From Planctomycetota bacterium (GTDB lineage: Bacteria > Planctomycetota > Planctomycetia > Pirellulales > Thermoguttaceae), in assembly GCA_023621895.1 (NCBI GenBank), contig JAMOAF010000155.1, positions 1-12,194 of the forward strand: 12,194 nt of DNA, given 5' to 3'. Each line of letters opens with the position of its first letter. Positions within the stretch are counted from its first letter, which is position 1. The translations under genes were made by a program, and so were the position numbers. The notes beneath the pieces are model-generated. The model worked only from the letters and a program-made list of their open reading frames with translations. It searched no databases and had not been told where the DNA came from. This document shows, piece after piece, positions 6,377-12,194 of this stretch.

Positions 6377-7708
6377 TCACCCGCCGTTTCCCGTCCGCAG
6401 ATCGAACCGGAAGAGCTGCACCTGGCCGCGTTCTTCGGGCTGGTAGCGGGGAACGGCGTCCTCGAGGAGCCGCTTCTGCCAGGGCCGATCCGGCTCGGGC
6501 CGGCCGCCGTTGCGATCGAAGAGCCGCTTGGCGCGATCCGACGCGGTGATTGCCGCGGCCTCCATGTAGCCTTGCTCGCGGAACCGGCTCAATGCTTCGC
6601 AAAGCAGCAACTGGCCATGCTGCGAATCCTGGTGGTTTTCGGCGATCACGAATCCTCCGATCAACAGGGCGCCCTCGGCGTCCGGCACCTCGGTGGCATG
6701 GAGCATGCCGATAATCACGTCGCGGTGCTCCAGCAGGAGCGTGCTGGGCAGCAGGCGCTCCAGTTCCGCGCGGCTGCGGGGCTTGACGTATGGCGTGCCG
6801 CACCGGGTCGTGAATCGCTGGGCTTCCAGGTAGAGTTGCTCGACGGCGTCGAGGTCGGTGCTCTGGGCATAATCGACCTGGTGGGTCTGGTGCCGTTCGA
6901 TCATGGTGCCGACGCCGGTCCGCGTGAGGATTTCATCAAGCAGCCGCGCGTAGGAAACGATGTGGACCTGCGCCACGCCGCCCGCCACGGCCCGCAGGGC
7001 GGCGTGGACCTTGGGCACGATCGTGCCGGAGAGGATCAGCCGGCCGTCAACGTCGGTTCGCTGCAACAGGCAGAGGAGCTCGTCAAAATCGGCGAAGCTG
7101 AGCCGCTGGCGCCCGCCCTTTCTGCCGGGTACGTGGATGCCGTCGCCGGGCATCAGGAGCAGGAGCTTCTGGGCTTGCAGGCCGACGGCCAGGTCGGCCG
7201 CCAGCGAGACGGCCGGGACGTGGAGAAAACGCCCGTGCTCGTCGGTGCCGCCGAATCCGATGATCGCGAGCCGGCCGCGGTCAACGACCTGGCGGATCGC
7301 CGCCAGGTCGATGGCGGCGGTCATCCCGGTGCTCTCGTGGCCGATGCGGCGTTCGGCGCCGATGGCGGATTCGGGGAGCAACTGGTGGGGGATGTCCTCG
7401 GCACGGCAAAGCTCGGCCAGCTCGCTGACGATTCGCCCCCGCTCCTCGACGAGCCGCGGCAGGGCCTTTTCAGGAATCACCAGGCGGTTCGTTTCGGGGT
7501 GAAGCCGAGCGCCGAATTGGGCCCGCATCTCCTCCTCGCAGCGGTTTCCCTTGCCGAAGACGATCGCCACCCGGATGCCGTGCCCCTGGAGCTCGCGGAT
7601 TTCCCTCAGGATCGCGTAGGCGATTGCCGTGTTCTCAACGGCTTCGCTCTCCACCTGAATGACGAAGATTCGGCCGGCAAATTGGGAGTAATAGAGGTTG
7701 GAGCTCAT
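6377..7708 (-). CDS. argA: ArgA-type N-acetylglutamate synthase (amino-acid kinase fold plus GNAT)
   Basis: This is a 443-residue protein with the two-domain layout of bacterial ArgA: an N-terminal amino-acid kinase-like domain (about 10-285) and a C-terminal GNAT acetyltransferase domain (about 280-440). ArgA makes N-acetylglutamate from glutamate and acetyl-CoA, the first step of arginine synthesis. Landmarks are GRIFVIQVESEAVEN (12-26), HGIRVAIVFGKG (43-54), SGTIVPKVHAAL (227-238), HIVSYARLLDEILTRTGVGT (249-268), and the GNAT core near 349-370 with a QDSQHGQ acetyl-CoA loop. In E. coli ArgA the equivalent junction reads LISY...ELFSRDGIGTQ. ATG 7708 gives exactly the E. coli length (443); in-frame starts further upstream add a low-complexity tail, so I reject them. 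No Shine-Dalgarno is obvious. The kinase-like domain lacks a kinase GGNA motif, as expected for a regulatory arginine-binding domain. carA nearby also feeds arginine synthesis. Confidence 0.82.
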   Translation of the reverse strand: MSSNLYYSQFAGRIFVIQVESEAVENTAIAYAILREIRELQGHGIRVAIVFGKGNRCEEEMRAQFGARLHPETNRLVIPEKALPRLVEERGRIVSELAELCRAEDIPHQLLPESAIGAERRIGHESTGMTAAIDLAAIRQVVDRGRLAIIGFGGTDEHGRFLHVPAVSLAADLAVGLQAQKLLLLMPGDGIHVPGRKGGRQRLSFADFDELLCLLQRTDVDGRLILSGTIVPKVHAALRAVAGGVAQVHIVSYARLLDEILTRTGVGTMIERHQTHQVDYAQSTDLDAVEQLYLEAQRFTTRCGTPYVKPRSRAELERLLPSTLLLEHRDVIIGMLHATEVPDAEGALLIGGFVIAENHQDSQHGQLLLCEALSRFREQGYMEAAAITASDRAKRLFDRNGGRPEPDRPWQKRLLEDAVPRYQPEERGQVQLFRFDLRTGNGG

Positions 7709-7948
7709 CGGCTTTGCAGGTGCGGCGGCGGTAAAGTGGCGGAAGACGCGACCGGCGGGGGCGCTCCGGTCCATCTTATCGCAGGCGAGGGAAATTGGCA
7801 GCCGGTAAAGCAGCCCTTTTCTCGGCGCTGGCGAGGTGTTTGCCATGATCAAGGCGGCTTTTGTACGATGAAAGAAGAGCGAGCCGGCCAGGATCGTGGA
7901 GCTTGTCGCATGGGGAAGCGAGCATCAGCGGGCGAAGGTCAACGGTTA

Positions 7949-7997
7949 CAGCAATCAGCAATCAGCGATCAGCAATCAGCTCTCAGCAGAATTCAGC
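7949..7997. repeat. 7-bp tandem repeat (CAGCAAT), about seven copies
   Basis: Units run CAGCAAT, CAGCAAT, CAGCGAT, CAGCAAT, CAGCTCT, CAGCAGA from 7949 to 7990, followed by ATTCAGC to 7997. The array lies in the divergent spacer, about 110 bp before the histidine kinase start. Similar CAGCAAT-rich tracts are common in planctomycete spacers (recollection). The function is unknown; it could vary in copy number by slippage. Confidence 0.85.
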
Positions 7998-8022
7998 CGT
8001 GATTGTTCAATCCAACTGGGAC

Positions 8023-8046
8023 GGTTGCGGGCTGTAGCCTGCAACC
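8023..8046. repeat. Hairpin with 10-bp stem upstream of the histidine kinase gene
   Basis: Arms 8023-8032 and 8037-8046 pair over 10 bp (one G-T pair) around a TGTA loop. It ends 60 bases before the kinase ATG, with no T-tract after it. It could be an operator-like dyad, a leader hairpin, or a dispersed palindromic repeat; nothing in the sequence decides. Confidence 0.6.
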
Positions 8047-8093
8047 TCTGCAACCCAATGCCGGCATGTCAGAAATCCGATCGTTGCCCACGC

Positions 8094-8100
8094 GGGGGTG
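8094..8100 (+). promoter_or_regulatory. Shine-Dalgarno-like run before the histidine kinase start
   Basis: GGGGGTG lies 6-8 bases before ATG 8107. Its spacing favours ATG 8107 over the in-frame GTG at 8098, which is part of this run. Confidence 0.45.
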
Positions 8101-8106
8101 AATTCA

Positions 8107-9378
8107 ATGTCCAGCGAGCAGAGTGAAGCGGAACTCCGGCAGGAATTGGCCGAGTTGCGGCGCCGGGTCGCCGGGTGCGAGCAGACCGAGGCGGAGTGGC
8201 GCCGGACGGAAGCGGCGCTCCGCGAGAGCCAGCGGCGGTTGTCCACGCTGCTTTCCAGCCTCCCCGGCATGGCCTACCGATGCCTCAACGACGCCCATTG
8301 GACGATGGTCTTCGTCAGTCAAGGGTGCGCCCGGCTGACCGGCTACGCCGCGGCGGATGTCCTCCACAGCCGAGCCATCTCGTGGTACGACCTGATCCAC
8401 CCGGACGATCAGCCGAACGTTTACAAGGAAGTCCACAGGGCGATCGGCGAGCAACGGCCGTTTGAAATCGTCTACCGCATCCGCACGGCCTCCGGCGAGG
8501 AGCGATGGGTCTGGGAGCGCGGCGTCGGCGTGCCGGGCGACAGCGGGCGCGTGGAATTCTTGGAGGGTTTCATTACCGACATCTCCGAGCGTGTGCAGGT
8601 GGAGAGGGAGCTCGAGCGGCGCGTCGAAGCCCGCACGGCGGAACTGGCGGAAGCCAATCAGCGCTTGCGCGAAGAAAACGCGGAAAGAACGCGGGCCCAG
8701 GAAGCGGTCGATCGGGAGCGAAAAACGCTCTGGCACATGCTCCGCGCCAGCGATCACGAACGGCAGTTGATCGCCTACGACATCCACGACGGGCTGGCCC
8801 AGCAATTGGCCGCCGCGGTGATGCAGTTCCAGGCCTACGAGCAGCTCAAGCGTTCCTCGCCCAAGAACGCCAAGACCGCCTACAACGCGGGCGTGCAGAT
8901 GGTGCGGCAGGCGCATTTCGAAGCCCGCCGGCTGATCAGCGGAGTCCGCCCCCCGATCCTCGACGAGTCGGGAATCGTGGCCGCCCTGGCCCACCTGGCT
9001 CACGATCAGCAGAAGGCCGGCGGGCCCGAGATCGAATTCCAGAGCAACGTGAAATTCGTGCGCCTGGAGTCGATTCTGGAGAACGCCATCTACCGCATCG
9101 CCCAGGAAGCGCTCGCCAATGCTTGCCGCCACAGCCAGAGCCCGAGAATCAGGCTGTCCCTGATCCAGCAAGGCGATTCGGTGCAACTCGAAGTCGAGGA
9201 CTGGGGAGTCGGGTTCGATCCCGACTCGGTCGACGCCGAACGGTTTGGCCTGGAGGGAATCCGCGAGCGGACCCGGCTGCTCGGCGGGCAGATCGCCGTC
9301 GGCAGCCGGCCGGGGGAGGGGACGCGGGTCGAGGTTGTCTTGCCGCTCGTGTCGTCAACCGTTCCCGCCCGGCCTTAA
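8107..9378 (+). CDS. PAS-domain sensor histidine kinase, NarL/DegS (HisKA_3) type
   Basis: This is a 423-residue soluble histidine kinase. An N-terminal coiled coil (about 5-46) leads into one PAS domain with PAC-like C-terminus (about 46-165; motifs SQGCARLTGY, LIHPDDQP, YRIRTASGEERWVWERG, FLEGFITDISE). A second, charged coiled coil (165-215) follows, then a HisKA_3 dimerisation domain with phosphoacceptor H227 in AYDIHDGLAQQ, and a HATPase domain with its N-box at IAQEALANACRHS (331-343), EDWGVGFDP (364-372) and GLEGIRERTRLLGG (381-394). No transmembrane segment or signal peptide is present, so it senses something in the cytoplasm, possibly through a PAS-bound ligand. Such kinases usually phosphorylate LuxR-type response regulators, but none is next to it. 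The preceding gene is divergent; the next is 297 bp downstream with its own promoter signal, so it looks monocistronic. Confidence 0.93.
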   Translation: MSSEQSEAELRQELAELRRRVAGCEQTEAEWRRTEAALRESQRRLSTLLSSLPGMAYRCLNDAHWTMVFVSQGCARLTGYAAADVLHSRAISWYDLIHPDDQPNVYKEVHRAIGEQRPFEIVYRIRTASGEERWVWERGVGVPGDSGRVEFLEGFITDISERVQVERELERRVEARTAELAEANQRLREENAERTRAQEAVDRERKTLWHMLRASDHERQLIAYDIHDGLAQQLAAAVMQFQAYEQLKRSSPKNAKTAYNAGVQMVRQAHFEARRLISGVRPPILDESGIVAALAHLAHDQQKAGGPEIEFQSNVKFVRLESILENAIYRIAQEALANACRHSQSPRIRLSLIQQGDSVQLEVEDWGVGFDPDSVDAERFGLEGIRERTRLLGGQIAVGSRPGEGTRVEVVLPLVSSTVPARP

Positions 9379-9431
9379 ATGAGCTTGCGTGATTGTAGGG
9401 AGGAAGTCATGAGAGCGTGATGGCCGCTTTC

Positions 9432-9495
9432 GGCTTGCCCCGCGGCGCGCCTGCGCTGCGGCACAACCCGTACGTAACGAACCGCGGGGCAAGCC
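9432..9495. repeat. Perfect 14-bp inverted repeat with 36-base loop
   Basis: Arm 9432-9445 (GGCTTGCCCCGCGG) is the exact reverse complement of 9482-9495. The inner 36 bases contain a TACGTA palindrome. It starts 53 bp after the kinase stop codon. The perfect arms and GC-rich ends suggest a REP/MITE-like dispersed palindromic element, or a very stable transcript-end hairpin; there is no transposase and no clear target-site duplication. Confidence 0.8.
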
Positions 9496-9498
9496 CAC

Positions 9499-9526
9499 GC
9501 GGCGATCTGAACAGCAGCCGCTTTTT
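9499..9526 (+). terminator. Possible intrinsic terminator after the histidine kinase gene
   Basis: GCGGC at 9499-9503 pairs with GCCGC at 9517-9521 (5-bp stem, 13-base loop), followed directly by TTTTT at 9522-9526. The stem is short, but it is the only hairpin in the window with an adjoining T-run, and it follows the strong inverted repeat. Confidence 0.35.
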
Positions 9527-9609
9527 CCACGAATCACGCAGGTCGATTCAGACGGCGCTTCGTGCGCGGCCTTGCCCCCGGCGCGCGTGCGTTCTGCCGG
9601 CTCCTCCAC

Positions 9610-9615
9610 TATAAT
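9610..9615 (+). promoter_or_regulatory. TATAAT -10 box for the oxidoreductase operon
   Basis: A perfect sigma70 -10 hexamer sits 60 bases before the oxidoreductase ATG in GC-rich surroundings. No good -35 (TTGACA-like) is present 16-18 bp upstream, so activation by a regulator or a weak promoter is likely. The expected start point is about 9622, giving a leader of about 54 bases. Confidence 0.5.
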
Positions 9616-9625
9616 GGCGATTCCC

Positions 9626-9641
9626 TCTTCCTCAAGGAAGA
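9626..9641 (+). promoter_or_regulatory. Dyad/leader hairpin at the expected transcription start
   Basis: TCTTCC at 9626-9631 pairs with GGAAGA at 9636-9641 around a TCAA loop. Its position just after the TATAAT box places it at the 5' end of the predicted leader, where it could be an operator or a protective 5' stem-loop. This is inference from position. Confidence 0.3.
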
Positions 9642-9662
9642 CTCCACCCCTGACGATTGCAC

Positions 9663-9668
9663 AAGGAG
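9663..9668 (+). promoter_or_regulatory. Shine-Dalgarno site of the oxidoreductase gene
   Basis: AAGGAG lies 7 bases before ATG 9676. It is a near-ideal site and fixes the start there rather than at the upstream in-frame codon at 9562. Confidence 0.75.
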
Positions 9669-9675
9669 ATTCATC

Positions 9676-10974
9676 ATGTCGCAGAGACAAGCGGCGTATT
9701 CACGTCGGCGGTTTCTCCGCGCCGCGGCCCGGGCGGGCGCGGTGCTGGCGATTCCGCAGATCATTCCCGGCTCGGCCCTGGGCGACCACCGCGTGGTCGC
9801 GCCCAGCGAGCGGATCGTGATCGGCGGCCTGGGCATCCGCGGCCGCGGCATGCACGACCTGAACTGCATGCTCAACGAACCGGACGTCCAGTTCGTCGCG
9901 ATCTGCGACGTTCAGAAGGCTTCGCGGCTGAAGGTCAAGGAAGCGGTCGACAAGTTCTACAAGAACACGAAATGCGAGATGTACGCAAACCCGCACGAAT
10001 TCCTCGCGCGGCCGGATGTCGACGCCGTGCTGATCGCCACCGGCGACCGCTGGCACACGATGGCGGCGATCCTGGCGGCCAAGGCCGGCAAGGACATCTA
10101 CTCCGAGAAGCCCTGCTCGACGACGATCGCCGAGAGCATCGCCCTGGCCGACACGATCAAGCGCTACGGCGTCGTCTACCAGGCCGGCACGCAGCGGCGC
10201 AACATCGGCAACTTCATCCTTGCCGCCGACCTGTGCCACAGCGGGCGGCTCGGCAAGCTGCACACGGTGCACGCCAACACGCTCGCCCCGGCAACGAGCC
10301 AGGAGTGGCTCGAACCCCAGGAGCAGCCGTCCGAGGAGGACGTCAACTGGGACATTTGGCTTGGCCCCTGCCCCTGGCGGCCCTTCAACAACCGCTATAT
10401 CCAGGGCGGTTGGCGCGGCCATTTCGATTTCCACGGCGGCGGCATCCTCGAATGGGGCTCCCACACGGTCGACCTCTGCCAGTGGGCCGCCCAGAAGGAC
10501 CACACGATGCCCAGCGTCTATGATCCCAACGTCAGCGGGCCCCCGGAATACGGGACCAACCAGGTGCTCTGCACCTACGACGACGGCGTCAAGCTCCTGA
10601 TGCGCGACGCGGGCTGGCTCGGCCTGGGCACCTGTAGCGCCCGCTACGAAGGCGACCGGGGTTGGGTCGAGACGGGCGATAGCGGCAAAATGAAGACCAG
10701 CCCCTCCGTCCGCCAGTTCCTCAAGAACGTGCCGACCGCCGGCACCGACGCGACCAACCATATCCGCGATTTCCTCAACTGCATCAAGACGCGCGGAATC
10801 GCCCAGTCGAACGCCGACCGCGTGGCCAATTCGCACATCGCCTGCCACGCCGCCTACATCGCCTGGCAGCTCGGACGGAAGCTGACTCTCGACACCAAGA
10901 AGATCGAGTTCGTCAACGACGCCGAGGCCAATCGCATGCGGTCGCGAGCCTACCGCGAACCTTGGCGCAGCTAG
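9676..10974 (+). CDS. Tat-exported Gfo/Idh/MocA-family oxidoreductase
   Basis: This is a 432-residue NAD(P)-dependent dehydrogenase of the Gfo/Idh/MocA family, which acts mostly on sugars, sugar acids and inositols; the substrate here is unknown. The N-terminus is a Tat signal: S9-R10-R11-R12-F13-L14 followed by a hydrophobic stretch AAARAGAVLAIP, so the protein is probably exported folded with its cofactor. The Rossmann part (about 46-150) has IGGLGIRGRGM, AICDVQ and the family EKP motif at 144-146. The C-terminal substrate domain has GGILEWGSHTVDLCQW with a likely catalytic H263 and the D-x-WLGPCPWRPFN segment typical of planctomycete paralogs. The start is set by AAGGAG 7 bases upstream. 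The gene has its own TATAAT signal and is followed after 39 bp by a HEAT-repeat gene, likely in the same transcript. Such genes occur in many copies in planctomycetes. Confidence 0.93.
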   Translation: MSQRQAAYSRRRFLRAAARAGAVLAIPQIIPGSALGDHRVVAPSERIVIGGLGIRGRGMHDLNCMLNEPDVQFVAICDVQKASRLKVKEAVDKFYKNTKCEMYANPHEFLARPDVDAVLIATGDRWHTMAAILAAKAGKDIYSEKPCSTTIAESIALADTIKRYGVVYQAGTQRRNIGNFILAADLCHSGRLGKLHTVHANTLAPATSQEWLEPQEQPSEEDVNWDIWLGPCPWRPFNNRYIQGGWRGHFDFHGGGILEWGSHTVDLCQWAAQKDHTMPSVYDPNVSGPPEYGTNQVLCTYDDGVKLLMRDAGWLGLGTCSARYEGDRGWVETGDSGKMKTSPSVRQFLKNVPTAGTDATNHIRDFLNCIKTRGIAQSNADRVANSHIACHAAYIAWQLGRKLTLDTKKIEFVNDAEANRMRSRAYREPWRS

Positions 10975-10998
10975 TCGCCGCTTCACAAGATACCCAAC

Positions 10999-11004
10999 GA
11001 GGAG
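10999..11004 (+). promoter_or_regulatory. Shine-Dalgarno site of the HEAT-repeat gene
   Basis: GAGGAG lies 9 bases before ATG 11014. It supports this start and indicates efficient translation as the second gene of the unit. Confidence 0.65.
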
Positions 11005-11013
11005 ACATCCATC

Positions 11014-12194
11014 ATGTTCCGATTCCAAAGGTCGTGGATCGTTGCCGCCGCTCTGCTCGCGGCAATCGTTCCCTTGCGCGCGATGGCGCAGAACTCCGAA
11101 CTGCCCTTGCAGGCCGGGCAAGACGAACAGGCCGAGACGGCCAAGTGCCTGGCGATCATCAAGTCGGCCGACGCAACCGACAACGCCAAGGCGGTCGCCT
11201 TCAAGCGCCTGGCGATCTTCGGCACGAAGTATGCCGTCAACGAGCTGGCCCCGATCCTCCAGGATCCCAAGTGGGCCCACTACGCACGCTACAGTCTCGA
11301 ACCGCTTCCCGACCCGTCGGTCGACGAAGCCTTCCGCGCGGCCCTCGCGAAGCTTCAGGGCAACCTGCTCATCGGAGTGGTCAACTCGATCGGCGTCCGC
11401 CAGGACCCCGACGCGGTCGAGGCCTTGACCGGGCTGCTCGGCTCCCGCGACGAGGGCGTCGTCGCGGCAGCGGCCGCGGCCTTGGGGGGGATCGCCACCA
11501 AGGAGGCCGTCGCCCAGCTAAAGACGCAGTTGGCTAAGACCAAGGGCCGGCTGAAGATCGACGTGGCCGACGCCTGCCTGACCTGCGCCGACGAGCTCCT
11601 GGCCAAGGGCGACCGCTCCGCGGCGATCGGCATGCTCGAAACGGTCCGCAAGGCCGACGTGCCGCAATTCGTCGTCGAAGCGGCCGCCCAGAACCTGATC
11701 CTCGCCCAGGGCGAGCAGGGCATTCCGCTGATGGTCGAGCAGCTCAAGTCCGACAACCTGGCGATGCGGGGCGTCGGGCTGAGAGCCGCCAGGCTGATCA
11801 AGTCCGAAGCGGTCGGCAAGGCCCTGCTCGAATTGCTCGGGCAAGTGCCGGCCGACCAGCAGGCCAAGCTGATCACCGCAATGGCCGATCGGGGCGACAA
11901 GGGCGCACTGGCCGAGGTGGTCAAAGCCGCATCGTCCAGCGTCAAGGAGCTCCGGTTGGCCGCCATCGAGGCCCTGGTGAAACTGGGCGGCGCCGACCAG
12001 GTGGGCCTGCTGATGAAGGCGGCGGCCGATGCCGACCCCGACGTGGTCGCGGCGGCCAAGATGGTGCTCGTGGACACCCCGGGCGCCGAGGTTGATGCCG
12101 CGGTGGCCGCCCTGGTTCCCAGCAGCGAGGGGACGGCCCTGGCCCTGGCGATCGAGATCGCCGGCCAGCGGCGCGTGATGGCCGCCAGCGGCGC
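11014..12194 (+). CDS. Exported HEAT-repeat protein, partial (runs off the window)
   Basis: The frame is open from ATG 11014 to the last base (393 full codons). The first 25 residues are a Sec signal peptide: basic start FRFQR, hydrophobic core IVAAALLAAIV, and a cleavage site after AMA (residue 25). From about residue 40 onward the sequence is a series of paired amphipathic helices rich in Ala and Leu with HEAT/PBS-lyase-like units, for example DPDAVEALTGLLGSRDEGVV, AAAALGGIATKEAV, LRLAAIEALVKLGG and ADADPDVVAAAKMVL. It should act as a periplasmic or surface protein-binding scaffold. It follows the oxidoreductase by 39 bp. In planctomycetes, exported HEAT arrays beside such oxidoreductases are often fused at the C-terminus to a DUF1080 (3-keto-disaccharide hydrolase) domain; that part would be beyond the window, so it is only a prediction. 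Confidence 0.85.
   Translation, partial: MFRFQRSWIVAAALLAAIVPLRAMAQNSELPLQAGQDEQAETAKCLAIIKSADATDNAKAVAFKRLAIFGTKYAVNELAPILQDPKWAHYARYSLEPLPDPSVDEAFRAALAKLQGNLLIGVVNSIGVRQDPDAVEALTGLLGSRDEGVVAAAAAALGGIATKEAVAQLKTQLAKTKGRLKIDVADACLTCADELLAKGDRSAAIGMLETVRKADVPQFVVEAAAQNLILAQGEQGIPLMVEQLKSDNLAMRGVGLRAARLIKSEAVGKALLELLGQVPADQQAKLITAMADRGDKGALAEVVKAASSSVKELRLAAIEALVKLGGADQVGLLMKAAADADPDVVAAAKMVLVDTPGAEVDAAVAALVPSSEGTALALAIEIAGQRRVMAASG

Larger units (their letters stand above)
7709..8106. other. Divergent spacer between argA-like gene and histidine kinase gene
   Basis: This 398-bp region separates two divergent genes and so should contain promoters for both, but I find no convincing -35/-10 pair on either strand. 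It holds a 7-bp tandem repeat and a 10-bp-stem hairpin, listed separately. Reading frames that cross it (including a 571-residue antisense frame) have no protein-like features. The part next to the argA-like gene contains possible upstream starts that I rejected. Confidence 0.6.
9379..9675. other. Spacer between histidine kinase and oxidoreductase genes
   Basis: This 297-bp stretch has no credible gene. It holds a large inverted repeat (9432-9495), a possible intrinsic terminator (9499-9526), a TATAAT box (9610-9615), a leader hairpin (9626-9641) and a strong ribosome site (9663-9668), each listed separately. An open frame that extends the oxidoreductase back to 9562 crosses these signals and is rejected. 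Confidence 0.65.

Noticed and set aside
6287..8002. 571-residue plus-strand ORF opposite the argA-like gene
   Set aside because: It is antisense to a gene with clear family motifs and ends in the heptamer repeat. It has no domain signature of its own.
9562..9675. Upstream start for the oxidoreductase
   Set aside because: It would place 38 residues before a well-formed Tat signal and cross a TATAAT box and an ideal ribosome site.
9700..11280. 526-residue minus-strand ORF opposite the oxidoreductase
   Set aside because: It is a shadow of the oxidoreductase and HEAT genes and lacks any recognisable motif.

Overview
The window reads as GC-rich chromosome from a planctomycete-like bacterium (Pirellulales-type is my inference). 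The grounds are a Tat-exported Gfo/Idh/MocA oxidoreductase followed by an exported HEAT-repeat protein, mixed use of Shine-Dalgarno and leaderless-looking starts, and intergenic spacers packed with short tandem and palindromic repeats. No phage, plasmid, transposase, CRISPR, tRNA or rRNA signal was seen.

Layout: (1) Positions 1-79 are a non-coding spacer with a 14-bp telomere-like tandem repeat. (2) Positions 98-2307 hold lutB and lutC, two subunits of the LutABC lactate-oxidation complex, separated by three copies of a hairpin-forming 42-bp repeat whose first copy supplies the lutB stop codon. No lutA is visible; it may lie upstream. (3) Positions 2604-3789 hold an AlaC/YfdZ-type aminotransferase broken by an internal deletion of about 77 bp that shifts the frame and removes the Asp/Tyr part of the PLP pocket. 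(4) Positions 3858-4988 hold carA, the small subunit of carbamoyl-phosphate synthase, behind a pyrimidine-only leader; carB is not adjacent. (5) On the minus strand are an HtrA/DegP-like membrane-anchored serine protease (6235-5060) and, upstream of it, an ArgA-type N-acetylglutamate synthase (7708-6377). (6) A 398-bp divergent spacer carries a 7-bp tandem repeat and a 10-bp-stem hairpin. (7) Positions 8107-9378 hold a soluble PAS-domain histidine kinase of the NarL/DegS (HisKA_3) type with no response regulator beside it. (8) A 297-bp spacer holds a long perfect inverted repeat, a possible terminator and a TATAAT promoter. (9) The oxidoreductase (9676-10974) and the HEAT-repeat protein (11014 to beyond the window end) form a two-gene unit.

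How they fit together: most genes are housekeeping metabolism (lactate use, alanine/glutamate transamination, the arginine and pyrimidine precursors N-acetylglutamate and carbamoyl phosphate) plus envelope quality control and signalling. The oxidoreductase/HEAT pair looks like the carbohydrate-related exported gene sets that planctomycetes carry in many copies. I see no convincing new multi-gene system. The points most worth checking are the broken aminotransferase with its open read-through frame into carA, and the several families of structured intergenic repeats.
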